From Paramacrobiotus metropolitanus (lineage: Eukaryota; Tardigrada; Eutardigrada; Parachela; Macrobiotidae): DNA of 64,000 nt. The DNA lies in contig NW_026570237.1 of assembly GCF_019649055.1 (NCBI RefSeq), forward strand, positions 620,001 to 684,000, written 5' to 3'. The notes beneath the pieces were generated by a model that saw only the letters and a program-made list of their open reading frames with translations, was not told where the DNA came from and did no database searches. The position numbers were made by a program, and so were the translations under genes. How positions within the stretch are numbered: the first letter of the stretch is position 1; every line of letters starts with the position of its first letter. Below, piece by piece: positions 23,336-36,488 of the stretch.

Positions 23336-26300
23336 AATGGATGTGTTCGCTGCATCACAGGAGAAACCTGACGTTTTCTACAGCAAGGGGCAACCTGCCC
23401 TGCAACATCGTGCCATGGTTTAAATACCTTGTTGGCTACCAGGCTCTATGTGCTAAATGCGCTGCATGGAGGTGAGAGACTGGTAACAAGTACCAGTAAA
23501 TGAAAAGCAGATAGACTGTCGCAGGGGCGACTGTGGCGAACGAAAACGAACGGACAACAGAAACACGAGCAACCGTGTGAGAGTTTTTTTGGACGAGAGC
23601 GAAGACCAAACCAAAACCAACGAGAACAACCTAATGCTCAGTGCCTGTGGTGTCGGCGCGGTTGTGCCGATATACATGACAGCCAGATGTCCGGAAGGGC
23701 AGAAACAGACAGAAAAACATGGAAACGCATAGAAACACATACTGACACGAGGTTTACTCGTGACAATTCAACCATTATGAACCATACATGCTTAGACAAC
23801 GTCATATCATTAATTGAGCGCCTTTACAACTAACACTGGTATAAAAGTGGTAAAGGGAAAATGTTTTGCCGTGAATCAGCAGTCTGAGACGAGAACGAAT
23901 CTGGAAAAGTTTTCAGGTTTCTAGATCAGCAACAGTCCTCGAGTTTTAGTATCCTCTTGACTGTCGTTGTCTGAATCAGACGTTTCCATATCGTTACAGC
24001 GGTGATCGTACAAACAAAGGCCAATCTACTCCAGAACAAACAACGTTCAGATACGGAGGTTACCTTGGGTAGGCAGTTCTTATTCTTCTGAATAAGAAGA
24101 TACAAAGAAAATTAACAAATACGAAAATCTTAATCGGTACAGAATTGATGTTGCTCTACTGCAGAGCTAAAGGTGCTAACATGCCGAAAGACAAGGAATT
24201 AGCGATAACGCTTACGTACACGCTGCATTTAAAAACTTCTTGGGACTTGGGTCATGTGGCAGGCGCATACATGATATACCAAATCCTCGTTTTGCTCCGT
24301 AGACGTCTATTATTTCACTGCAAATTGCTTCGATTTACCCTTAAGAACATAAAGGGAGAGTGTAACACAGCAAAAAAAAGTTATCCGTTAAAATTAGGGA
24401 TGATGACGACATGGATAGTAGGATCATGGTGAACGATGTTGTGGCTGTTGGAAAGGATTCATGCAAAGAAGCCACAAAGAATTTCCAGATTCATTCAGAA
24501 ATAGCTGTCGGCTTCTATTACTTCAAGGTTGGAAACCGTCTTCATGAACGCTGTTCATTGCGCCGAACTGCACGACTGACCGCGCCTGCGCAATACAGTA
24601 CACTTTTGGTTACAGGACAGGTAATCGTGCTTAACGACCTTGAAGGGAGCATAAAAGCTTTGAGCTACGCCCTTAAAGTGTTTCTTTCGGTAAAAAGTTA
24701 GACCAAATAAAGAATACGAATGGTCAAAAATCCCGCGAAAACGGCTGCACCAACAATGTATGAAAATTCCACGACAAATGAATAACGCAGGCGCAGCAGA
24801 ATCATTGCGCTCGATCGCTCCCGCGGTAACAGTTTACCGCCACATCGATTTCTAGCTGTCGCTTTCTTAGCCCTATTCTGCATCTCCTTCGCCACTGTCG
24901 TACGCTGACCAATAATCGGATTTTATAAGTCCGTCGGGGCTCTTCCAGTTTCGACCGTTAACCATTACTTGGTAACGCGCGTCGGTTCTTTCTTGCATGC
25001 CCTGTTCATATCTCCCGACTCCTTGCCTGAGCAGGGCGTACACTGCCCATTATTCTGCACCCGCACAAGCGTTTCTGCCGGCAAACATTGTGGAACCTGT
25101 CCCTCGAGCTGCGCTTCGGCGCCGGTAGCTTCTGACCTTTCTACGCTGTGGTTTTCGTTGTAGGATGTATTCCACATAGAGGGTATGTTGTATGCCGTTA
25201 TGTAACGTAGGGCCTGTGACGCATGTATCGATCCGCCTGCATGCATGTTCTTAATCTTTCCAGAAAGATCTGGATGGCTGGTGCAATAGTTGCAAGCCAC
25301 CAGTATAAAATTTGCATTTGCAGACCGGCCCACAAAGATGCATAATCCGTATCCGCGGTGAGGTACTATACTTCCCTTTGGAAGGTTTAACAAACTTTGT
25401 TTCTCAATGCTAAGTCTGCCCGATATTCGTGCCAAGTGCATTTCTGCTTACGTACAGCGTTGTTCCGGCGTGCTTGCGTCCATATTTTGTTTACGGTAAC
25501 AGTCCTTTGAACAGTGTCATTTGAACACCGTTTATGCTGCGCTCTGAAACATCCGTGAGAAATCTTGTGCCTGGAATGAGTCCGCGCCAACCCAGTGCTA
25601 ATGATTTTTGGTTAGAGATGATGGGGATATTAACCATACTGCTGTTTGACAGCAGCCTTATCCGGGTGCTTTCTGCGCATGTGTCTGATGCAGTTTTTTT
25701 CTGTGTTGATCCGTGTGTACATCCAACTACCGGGAATATAAGCCTGGTGTTCTGTGGACAACCAAACATTTCTATGTGGTCTACCATTACTGAACGCGTT
25801 GGATATTATGATCTACGAAAACAAAGGTAAAGCGAATGGATTATTAAATTTTCGTTTTTTGTCTCATTTTGTGAGCTACTGGTATGGGTCGCCTCGTGTT
25901 GATCCCTACGCCCTGGTTGTCGGAATTCTTTCGCGCACCGCAGGCGCGGGACGGAATTTTCCTCCTACAACGCAAGGGCAACCACTGTTATGATAAAGTA
26001 GGAAGCCCATTTTCTGGTGGATTGGCAACACGAAACGTGAATAAATAATTAATAAATTTAAAGACAATCCCTGCCCTAGCAGTTACAAATAAATTAAGCG
26101 TAATAAGGAGCATTACTTCTCCAGCGACAAGAACACCCGTACGTCGCAGACCGCGCCAGAAAACCAACTGAAAGCAAACCATCTGAAAACCAAAAATTTC
26201 ACTGGTATAATTGCCAGTTTGTTCGGCCACCCGGTATATTGTAGCCGCGGTTTTCCTAAATGACCGGCTCATACAGCGACGTGCAATGATGCACCATCTC

Positions 26301-29300
26301 AGGTAAATCGATAATTGATTTACCCGGGACAAAATGTTTTCACAAACGATTATTATGTTAATATAAGGATAAAATTTAATATTGTCAGACGTGCATGTAC
26401 TGCTCAGTAAACCTCTAAAGGTCACTCGTGGACACCGTGATGATGCGACTGGATAATCGTTCTTTGGTTGCTGGTTCGTGCATACCGATTACCAACCTTG
26501 GTATGTTTCTGTTTTGACACGGACGCGGTTTCTTCTGGTCATAACTTACACAACCCACTGGAGTATCGTTCATACGCACAGAGATTCAACATAACCGATA
26601 TAAACTTACTGAGATGAGCCATTTCGCATATATCTTCGCATGCGCGTGCTACCTTAACAAATTATGTCGATCAGTAAGGCGAAGGCAAATAACGTTGGTG
26701 ACGACTGTAAATGGTATGCGGAAATAATAGTGTTGTAACATTGTGGAACCAATAATCCTACCAAGAGCTACTGTAACATGAGTGATCATGTTTAGGTGTA
26801 CAGTATATTGTTATGTGACATGCAGAAGTGAACAATGTGGCAGGGACCTTCTAATTTGTACTCTGAAACTACGAATCAATCAAGCAACACAATGAAACTT
26901 GAAGAACGCGAACAAATCTGAGAAGCAGCCAATCAAATGCGTTTCAGTGAATATCTCACTGGTCATAAATGATCAAATTAATTTAACGCAATGGGTTTAG
27001 TCACCAAATTTGTCTGACATCCACCGCAACTTGGCTATTGTAGCCACGAGAGCTCTATGCACAATGCCGAAAGCACCCTCGCCCAGTACCATTCGTATGG
27101 TGCCGTTTGTTTAGCGGAAAAGACGCCAAACGAGCCCACACTTCGGTTATTCGGGTCATGAGATAATGGAGCCTGCGACGGAGTGTTCTGGGCATCCACC
27201 TCCATAGGAACGCCGGGATTTTCCATGTGATTAGGTGGATCATCTGGTTCAAGAGCAAGCTCAGCCGTTGCCTGTTGCCCCAAGGATCGGAATCCTCGGA
27301 CCCAAGCTGGTGGACCGCGACACAGATTGTCGCCTCCATAGCTTCGCACATATTGAGAGCGACGCGAGCGAGATCCTCCGCAGAAACGTTTTCAAGCATT
27401 CGTTTTCCAATGCCAATATTTTTGCATCCTTTATTTTCTGGTTTTTAATTTTGGAAATGTAAAATCGCTGTTTTTCACGCGTATTCCAGTTAAAAAGACC
27501 AGCACCTGATTTCAAAAATTGTCCTGGATGGCATGGAATGGCCCAGCAATAACGAGATCCTTGCTCAGTCTGCTGCCACAGTAGCGCACAGCGGGCGGCA
27601 AAATGTTCCTGATAAACACTAACAACCCCAGAAAGTAAGAATATAAGAAACTCGCCACACTGCATCAGGATTTTTTGTTTCTTGTATATTTTCGAACACA
27701 ATTTACTCTACGTTTTTGACCATGGAAGGTCAAGCATGGGCCTTTAGGCATTCTTTTAAATTCCATAAATATCAAACCCGATGCATTCTGTCCTAACATA
27801 GGCTTTGCTGGCCTGAGCGGTTTCGTTTCCTATTAACACTAAAAGCTGTATCTTAGAAATAAACGTTTCAATTAGGTTGATTCAAAAAAACTTCAAGTCA
27901 ATTCAAAGAAAATCACTGAAGGTATTCGAGCTAAGTTTATAAAAGGTTTGCATTCTTGGATTATTTTTTGCCTTGAATGGCCAGGAACGTGATGCGTTAG
28001 CTTTCCACCAAAACAATTTGACAAAAATGTTATTTTGATTAGTCACCATTCTTGCGCGATCCGTCTCCGGCAGCATCATGACTAATTGCAATGATCATTA
28101 CAAGCCGAGACACAGCTTTAATCAGTATTAACGGGACCGGGAGCGCCGATCTATCTGTAGTCTTCATTCACATGAATAATACCCTTGGGCATATTTCGGA
28201 TGATGTTAAACATTCAAACTCCAGGCCATGTCTAGCCAAATTTCATCTGTGTCAACAAGTTCTGCAAGAAACCGTTGTCTCAAGTTGTAAAAAGAAAGCG
28301 ACGTAATTCACGAAACCTTTCCTGACTTTCCTGACCTTTCGTTTTGAACCCAAACCAGCAGGTTATTTTTATTATTTGTAGTACGCTGTAACCGGCTTTG
28401 CCTGCATCACCTCCTTAATTGCATCGTTGAGTGATCGTTCTTTGGCACTATGTTGGCATACACTCTGCCAACAACTCTATAAGCAGGTCCATTCGTAAAC
28501 CATGCGGTGTGCACACACCATGCGCTGATCGAGAATGCGTCCCAAGCTTGTTTCTAATAATTCGAAGAGGATTCCTGTGTTCAAAATATTTCCGATGTCT
28601 GCATGTGCTTAAACACGTTGCCCTTGTACCAGTCCGACCACAGCTAACTGTCGCCAGGCTAATGAAAGAAGTCGTCAAAGTTTTAAACTCCAATCAACAT
28701 GTTATACTTGACGAATCGTTTGAACTTTGGGTGCAACACTCAAATTTGCCAGCTGGTAAGTGTCGCTACAATGCTCCGTTACTGCTGCGCTGTTTATGAG
28801 ACCTTGTGATTTAGTGGGCTATATACACTCCCACCGGTCTGTATTAATTTTGTTATTGTATAAGGTACGTATGTATGTTGGAAATGAATAAAAATTAAAG
28901 ATTTTTCAGTTGCTGCTGGCTTTTTTAACAGTTCCAGTGACAACGGCTGCTTTGTAAAAGAGTCGATATTAGATCCCACGGTTTGCATGATGAAGCTCAT
29001 CGGTTTTTCAGAAAACTGAAAGATAAAATCTTTGTAATGAGAAGGGAGAAATAATGGATCTGTTGTCGAGAAATTAGCAATTTGCCCGGGGTTCCGCTAG
29101 GCGTCGCTGGGTGACGGCAACAGTAAATGTAGGTACCGAGGCAAAGGAGGACGTCCGTGAAATGGCGTGAATATCGCTGAATAAACGCTGGGGCCGTGAG
29201 CAGGGCAGCAATGCGTAAATATGGACAATGTGTTGTGGAAAAAAAATCAAAGGTCACACAGAACACGAACTGCTACCACTTTGACGTCTGGCGGCAATCT

Positions 29301-29400
29301 ATATTATATGCCATTATGAAGACCTTAGGTACTTTACCAGGGTCCGAGACACACTGCTGATCATTATTCACATTTCTTTAGATTTATATAGTGCATTATA
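23336..29400. other. Decayed intergenic sequence, no supported gene
   Basis: ORFs up to 158 codons occur (for example 24965-25441 minus and 27261-27701 minus), but none has a domain I trust. About 23530-23620 shares an ACAACCGTGTGAG-type block (GAGCAACCGTGTGAGAG) with about 30990-31060, perhaps one dispersed repeat. A short kinase-loop-like motif at about 27050-27115 (minus) is discussed among the rejected items. No RNA genes seen. Confidence 0.45.
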
Positions 29401-30503
29401 CAGCCCTGGGCAGCCAAGCTGGGGCAGTTATGTTAATTAAATTATAAAATATCGTTTACAGCCGATATTGTTTTTGTTTTACATATACGTGGAGTAATTT
29501 TTTATGGCGAATGCAGCAATATGAAATCCGGCACTATTTGTTATTTCACTAACGGTGATCAAGGGGTGTGGGTGGTGGTCACTGTTTGAATGCTTATTAA
29601 CTCCCCTCTAAAATATTCAGCAACCCATATCTTTAAGGGTTTGTTTACGAAAACAGTTAAGTGGCCCAGAAGGTATGTTTTATGAGGCAGCAAACAAATT
29701 TTGCGCGATCACTGCTTGAGGCGCCCAGGGAAAAATTTTTTCTCCCGTAGACTTGTATGTTATAAAGTGCCCGCTGAAACATGTCGTTGCCTAGCGCGCA
29801 GGTCAAAGTAACCGCGAACTGTTATTTTTCTTGAATGAGATATGAAATACCTTAAACAATTTTAATGTGTCCGGGGATGACTATTGCATAGGTGGGAGTA
29901 TGGAAGTGCCAGACTAATAAAAGAGAAACCTAACAAAGCTGTGGTCAGAAAAAGTTACGCTTGCTTTTAGATTTGGCTGGAACATAACATCTTGGGTGTA
30001 TTCTGTAAATAAAAAAGCTAGAGTTGACATCCGGTACCCTTTGAACAAGTTTTTATCACAAAGGACAATTTCAGATGTTTTGTCGCTGCTTGGCGGGCGG
30101 GCTAGTGAGGTCACCCTCAACTGCAACGGTGCCCCCATTCAAATTGTAAAGGTCATGCGGGCGTAGGGCATATGGAGTGCTGTAAGGTGTATTACGTAGC
30201 AGGATTAGTTGGGACACCGTCCAGTGTTATCACTTTTGGGTTACAGTATCAATGAAATTTTTAATCAAATTTTAAGTATAAGGAAGGATTCTCCGATAGA
30301 TGGGTCGGGGAGCATTTTTGAGTAGGTCTGCTCTTATTTTGACCTCATTGCAATTTGAAACATGATCTCAGCATCGAATCTTCAAGTGCTGTAGATGTTG
30401 GACACAGGGCAACAATGTAAAACTTAAGTAATTATTTAATTATTGACGACTGGCCGATGGCAATTCTTTGTAAAAACTGCCCCAACTTGGCTGCCCAGGG
30501 CTG
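29401..30503. mobile_element. Non-autonomous DNA transposon with 29-bp inverted ends
   Basis: The sequence starts CAGCCCTGGGCAGCCAAG and ends with its reverse complement. The terminal inverted repeats are 29 bp (29401-29429 and 30475-30503) with one mismatch. A TA dinucleotide flanks both sides (29399-29400 and 30504-30505), as in Tc1/mariner-type insertions. The 1,103-bp interior holds no ORF longer than 74 codons and no transposase motif, so it is a MITE-like passive element. The superfamily rests on the TA flank alone. A hAT-like 8-bp duplication is not present. Confidence 0.82.
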
Positions 30504-31967
30504 TAGTATCCCCCGATTTCGTAAAGGAGAAGAAGACGTGAAAATCATTAATCACTACGTGTCCATGCGTACACAAGCAATAGATATTGTCGTTCGTGAC
30601 ATTTCAATGTTCAAATTTAAAGAATAAAGTTTAAAGAATACAGACCGAATGACTCGTTCGGTCTTAATAGTGTAAAAGTCTGGTGACAGGTGCCTCCGAA
30701 TTATGACCTCGAAAGATTTTCTCGGAAGGATACATATTTTTACTTAATTATTTTGCCAAAAGACACTGCAGAGGATGATAACTGAACTGGTTTGTCCTAC
30801 GATACGGGACTGGTTGAGAGTGGAATACGGGGACGGCGTCTTGGTGAACGGCTCGCTGATTCTGTAGGATATATCGTCTGTGTATTGTGTCCATCGATTG
30901 TAAGCCTTAGCGCCGACCCCTCTCAGGTTAGCGCGGAACTAGCGCATCTTTGTAATATTGTCGCAGCACGAGCTGCGACGCCCGAAACCGAGCAAAACGA
31001 ACCAACAAAAGAACAACCGTGTGAGTTTTGTTGGGCAAAGACAGAAACCAAGAACAGAACCAAACCGACCGCAAACATACACGCTGTGATATATCAGAGC
31101 TACCGCACCGATATAAAAATGAACGAACAAATGCCCAGATGCATTGTTAAGCATTGGAGGAGGCGACGGCACCGCCGGCATGTGTAATTATTTTTTTAAA
31201 ATTGGTTTCGCCGCAGGGCAGTTGTAGGCTTTGCAGCGGTAAAGGAGAAGCATTTGTTGTGTTAGAGTCAAGAACATTTTCACAAGCGCTCCGTGCAGTT
31301 AATTAATTTCTTCAAAAAGCATAGCAGAATGGTTTTAACAGATTTTTCGTTGTTTGGACATTTCTGATACTTGAAATTGTGCTCAGTGCACCCAGGATAG
31401 TTCCGGTTGAGAGTGGAGCGGACATGACAAGATTCACAGTTGAAATAACTCAATAACGGATACAAATCTACAATAAGATTTGGAATTATCGCTTGGCAGG
31501 AAGTCAGGAACCACGTTGTCTGACACAATTTAAGTCAGCGGGAAACCAGCGCATCTGCATATTTGTAAATAATTTGCTCTGCTTCTTTCTTAATAATATA
31601 CTGAGCACCGCCTTGAGAAAATAATGAAAACAGAAGTTTTTACAGTACAAGCCTTTTGTATAACCTCGGTCAGCTCGCAAAATTCGCACAGAACATTTTT
31701 GGTCTGATGGTTGGATCCTGGAGGTTGCAAATGCAACCAGAAAATTAACAATACAAGAGATAAGCAGGTTGGCAACAGGAAGGGAGAAGTTGGCTGCCAT
31801 TATAAAGGAGCAACTTTTGCAATATATATACACCACCAGAGACTAGAATCAGCAAGAGGGTTTCAATCTCAACAGACAAATTCACACACAACACATTACT
31901 CCCTCCAAAATCCTTCGTAGATTGTCTCGCGAAAAGAAACCATACAATATTTACCGGCTAGTTATTA
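30504..31967. other. No gene seen
   Basis: The longest ORFs (30792-31187 plus, 31504-31836 minus) have no recognised domain. The 30955-31110 part shares short blocks with 23530-23620 (see there). Confidence 0.45.
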
Positions 31968-32387
31968 TCATTGTTTTTTTGCTGTGACATCAAAGAATGC
32001 GCCAATTTGTACCCTGACGAAATTGGAATCTTGTAAAAGTGGTCTGTCTCCAAATTGATATGAGTATAGAACATATTGCTCTGGTTCATACACATGAGAT
32101 TTTGGGCCGAGGTCAACTCTCACTCTGACGTGGAAATCAAATTGCGTATCAAGATCTCCTATCGGCATCGGTGCCACATGAGGACTGTTACTGTTCCTAT
32201 CGATTGATGGCAAAGCGCACCGCCAAATACTGTGAAAGCTTTTTCGTGAGATCTTGCACATGTAGGATCTCGCACAGAAGTGTATATGTGGGCGGTCCAG
32301 CATGGTCCATCGCAGGGCATATTCTGCTTTACCACCTCCTTTCATCACATTTAGATATTCCTCTAAAGTCTGAGCTGCTTTGCGCAC
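31968..32387 (-). CDS. Unrecognised exon-like ORF related to the next gene
   Basis: The frame reads 'VVFVRKAAQTLEEYLNVM' at its start, very like 'VVLLRKGAHTVELYFRML' at the start of the first exon of the SUMO-protease gene (34310). In both, VV..RK.A.T.E.Y is conserved. It therefore looks like a diverged copy of that exon, followed by about 120 codons that are not recognisably similar, ending at a TGA near 31968. No Ulp1 catalytic exons follow on this strand. It could be a separate small gene, an alternative exon or a decayed duplicate. Confidence 0.35.
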   Translation of the reverse strand: MRKAAQTLEEYLNVMKGGGKAEYALRWTMLDRPHIHFCARSYMCKISRKSFHSIWRCALPSIDRNSNSPHVAPMPIGDLDTQFDFHVRVRVDLGPKSHVYEPEQYVLYSYQFGDRPLLQDSNFVRVQIGAFFDVTAKKQ

Positions 32388-32916
32388 AAAAACTACATCA
32401 TCATTCTGAGCTGATTCACATTTGGCTTTCTTCGGACATGATCCTCGACGCGTAGTCGGAACTCCATGCGTATGTGTACGGATGTTATCTTTTCTGTCAG
32501 GTTTTATTCCATAATTGTAGAAACTCTTGAAGCTGAGAGCGAGTTGGCGCGAGCCGTTGGTAACTCAAACTCAGGCGCACTATGCAAACTGTTTCACCGT
32601 TTCCTTATGTGGTCTTTCCGATCTAGACAACTAATTCGATCCTTCGGCCTCATTTGAAGGGTTCTGGACAACACATAATTACTTTGTGCGTGGATTCTGA
32701 CTGCGCAGTTTCTTGCTTGACCAGTCATCAGTATGAGTACAACCTGCAGATCCTTTAACGAAAAACGTCTCGGTGAAGGCATGGAAAGTTGGTTCTGTCC
32801 CTAGTTCAAATTCTTAACTGATTGAGAAGAGTCAAGTGCTTCCTTCTCGCGATCAGTGTTGTATTGCCTCGCTCTCTGTCAGTTAATTCCTTCTAAACAT
32901 TAATTCTGATCGAGCT

Positions 32917-34310
32917 TTAAATAAATTTCATGTGTTCCTAGAAGATAAGTATACACATTTAGTCGGAGCCGTTTGAGTTTTGGATTCGGAAATACCTGTG
33001 TACAAGAAAATAGAGAATTTTGGGCTTCTGAACGCATAAATTTCATCACAAAAATTCCGCAGTCAACCGAATTTTCCTGCAGCTTAGATGTAACTCCCAA
33101 CACTTGTCCAGTATTTGCGACGCGACGGGCGAATTCATCGATCTCAGGTCTCTTTGCTCGGTTTTGGTTTTCCTCAACTACGTGCTGCCTAATAATAAAA
33201 GAACAGATGCCAACGTCATACAAACGTCAAACGTCATACAACGCGATGAATTCATACAAAAGGTTTTTTTGAACGGCATCATTTCCCTTTCCGAAGGAAT
33301 CGTAATATTGAATTTCATTTTTTGTAAAATCCGCAACCTAAAAGAACATAGTTCTCAGGGTTTTAGCAATTATTTTTGCGAGAGCATAAGTATGTCGTAC
33401 CGACAAACACCAGTGGTTTCCACCGAGAAAGATTGGAAACAGCAGTTTACGGTATATAAAAATGTCTCGATCTTTCGTCCACCTCTCGACGCGTTCATAA
33501 CCACCCACAGTGTAAGCCTTGACGAAGTAGGTGCTGAACGAATATATATCTTTGTACGTCTTGTTAATTAACGCAACAAGCATGTTTAAGACCTAAACCA
33601 AACACCTTATAAACAAACGTTTTTGATGATTGTTGCTGAATTCGTACATTATCGTTCACCCAGCCTGAACCCTGTAACTCGTCAATGTCCTTTGTCGTGA
33701 TATCGATCTTGAACAGTGACTGCACAATGTCATTGCCATTGCGGTCTCTACAATAAAAGACATGTAAACTGCAAAACTTAGTACTACCGGTAACAGAAAA
33801 TGAAAATCAGAATTCATCAAAAAACGGCCCACTTGCCAACACGAAAGCAGACACTATATCAACCGTTTAAACCACACACAAGGTTGAACAAAAGGCTTAA
33901 ACCCTAAGCCAATACAAAAATTAGGCTGACACAACGAAACGGACTCACTTAAGCGGTTCCTGAGCCCATGTGCGCGCTGCTTCTAAGGTCTTTGGTTTCA
34001 GTACTAAATCGAAATCCCTCACGAAACCGTCAGTCTCCGCCTGGATTCCGCGGTCTGTAGAGCAAGGAGCCACCTCGTAATCCGGCCCCTGGATAAACCG
34101 GAAATGAATACTGTCATTTCCGATTTGCAATTTAGGGTCCGTCGTAAGTCGGCGCCTTTTGTGATTTCTTCCAACAGTAAAAGTCAGTTTTTCGGGCTCA
34201 AATTCGCATAGATAGTAATAAGCCATTTGGTCATTGCTGGGTAACTCTGATAGTTCCAGCATCCTGAAGTAAAGTTCGACTGTGTGTGCCCCTTTCCGCA
34301 ATAAAACTAC
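32917..34310 (-). CDS. Ulp1/SENP-type SUMO protease (C48), 3' exons
   Basis: Six exons fit together in phase: 34310-33949, 33747-33648, 33592-33401, 33337-33243, 33188-32996 and 32937-32917. The introns are 201, 55, 63, 54 and 58 bases with GT-AG ends. The catalytic domain shows 'ITTKDIDEL', 'GYERVERWTKDRDIF', the catalytic His in 'GGNHWCLS', the Asp in 'QYYDSFG', and the Gln and Cys in 'LQENSVDCGIFVMKF'. All C48 catalytic residues are present. This family cuts SUMO precursors and removes SUMO from proteins. The upstream exon (33949-34310) has no known domain. The gene continues upstream of 34310, but I could not define the start. Confidence 0.8.
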
Positions 34311-36488
34311 CTGTAACCGCTCAGCATGAATAAAAAATACAATTTACGCTGGACGCTAGTCACTGCTCGCAGCAAAATAATAATGTCCCAAGGCGTTGAA
34401 TACGGTAACGTACAACCGTGTCACGGCAGTGCTTACAAAGTTTCGATCCTCCGTAACATCCGCATCCTTCGACTGCGAAAGCGACCGAGATTGTCGGGAT
34501 GACCGATTTTCAGCTATCTTGGCGGCGCCAGTATTCGTTTCGATGTTCTCAGCCTGTGACTGCAGCAAACCGTCGGGAGCCCTTCCGATGGAACGCGTTT
34601 TACAGTTCTTGTTCGATAACTAAAAGGGCCAAATTCCAGGAAATATTTACCAACATAGAACCACAAAAACTGAAAAGAGTTTTGAAATTTAGTTTTCGAA
34701 ATTTAGTTTTATTAAAGCCTGGGAACCTTTACCTGAAAAAATTCCGATTTAATGGCATCGTTTCTACCCCGCCACAAGGACGTTGTCGAAATTTCATACT
34801 GGGCTAACAGGGGATCCATCTTCACTGGAACAGAGGTCAAAGAACTGGTGAGCATCCTCAGATCTGCCTCCAATCGTGGGATGATGGTTAGACTTGTTCG
34901 GGAATTACTCCGCTACGAATTGAATCCGAAGCATGATTGTAACGCAGGGAGGCATAAAGCACGAACCAACGAATTAATACATACCGCACACAGGTCTTCC
35001 AGACGGGATGCTGACTCAATCAAACCCGAAAAAAATACCTTCACCTGGGCAGAATCTGGAGCTAAAATTTGAAACTGCCGTAACGTTTCTCCAAAGGTCG
35101 TAGTTAGCTGCAAACAAGCAGTTAGAAACCTAAGGTTCTAGCACAGCTGCATTAAAATATAATCACAAACTGGAACAACCAGTAAGCTAAACCTCCAACA
35201 AAACGCAGATTATCTGTTTTTATTCCACCTCCTCTCCAAACGCCTCAGGACCGCGGCTGCTTGTAACAATTGTAAGGGGAGCGTGGTACCAGCTCCTCCT
35301 GGACAAACATTGATGTAACCAATCCGGGAAGGTGATCTGGTCCGTACAGGATCTGGTCAAACTTTCCACATGGAACAAACCCAAAACACAGGATCCTTCG
35401 CTGATCATCGTCTCCCAGTTTGCCTAGTAAGCCAAACCTTGTTGTACATATTTTTGCAGATCAATGATAAAACCAACAAACCCAATTTCCGCACACTTCA
35501 GGCATCGCACTACACCGTGCAGATCGCAAATCAATGCTTTTCACTGATTGCTTCATGGCAATTTGATGAAATAAAGCCGATGTCGCAAGATCCAACAACA
35601 AAGCGTCCCCGGCCGTATACAGGAACATTGCTGGTCGATAGCCAAACTTTAGCGCACCGCACCTGCATACAGATAACCTACAGCGAATATTTCCCGGGAG
35701 CTGTTCCCGTAAATGGCACTTTTATTGATAGCAGCGGCACGGTGGTTGGTAAAAAAGCCATAGCACGGTTATTATGTCCTTGCATAACAATTCTGAGGGC
35801 CTAAGCTTGAATTGGCTGTTTCACAAGTGATTTGTAGCGTAATGTAACGGAAATTATTTATTTCGACCGTATCATGGTCGATTGTAAACTGACCCTTAAA
35901 CACTATCTGGGTAAAGAAAGCTGCTAATTGCAAAATAATAAAAATGGAGTCAATTAAGCACTATCTGGGTATAACAGACGTACCCGTGGCCCGGTAAGTA
36001 ATCTCAATGCCGTTCCACGGTTAATATGAGTTTAAACCGAGACACGGTGGTTTAGAGACAGGTTTTATTTCTACGCAAACAACGAATATTTTAGTAACGT
36101 TTTGTTCTTGGACCAACCATTCAATCCCAGCCTGTACAACGCCAAGTAGATCGGGAGCAAATGCACATAAGTGTTATGCTCCAAGCAATTTAAGCATCTA
36201 CACTTACTGGAAGTTACTCCACAACGCGCTGTTGTAAATATCCGTACAATTTCCAGGCATTCGAATTGGGTAAACTGCTATCAGTTCGTTCACCAGCTGT
36301 TGTAACTGCTGCTCCGCCAGCAGTTTTAATCGTCCGTCCAAGGGGGAACACAATACTGGGGAAATGGAAGGCGCAGCCGGGCATGGATCAACATCCCAAA
36401 GTGCTTTGAAAAATACACGCTGCTGATCCTACTAACAGAAAAACCATCTTAAACGCAATCGGCGATGGTCGATCTGAATGCCCCAAAG
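34311..36488. other. Unresolved region, possible exons
   Basis: This stretch should hold the 5' part of the SUMO-protease gene. An open frame at 34356-34568 (minus, Ser-rich, 'SRQSRSLSQSKDADVTED') may be one of its exons. On the plus strand, a 3' splice site at 35458 (TTTTTGCAG) precedes an open frame to 35804 of unknown function. A 13-bp CACTATCTGGGTA occurs twice (about 35900 and 35958). No gene can be built with confidence. Confidence 0.35.

Noticed and set aside
24145-24701. Two adjacent plus-strand ORFs of about 95 codons
   Set aside because: Neither has a recognisable motif, and they are not linked by a plausible intron.
24965-25441. 158-codon minus-strand ORF as a gene
   Set aside because: No domain and no splice or promoter support. 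Similar-length ORFs occur on both strands in this decayed region.
27040-27120. Protein-kinase glycine loop LGEGAFGIV on the minus strand
   Set aside because: No VAVK lysine, HRD or DFG motif follows in any frame. A nearby 'AEDLARVALNMCEAME' run lies on the wrong side of the loop for a kinase.
23530-31110. Shared ACAACCGTGTGAG block as LTRs of one large element
   Set aside because: Similarity is limited to short blocks, and there is no matching terminal TG...CA or target duplication. At most it is a dispersed decayed repeat.
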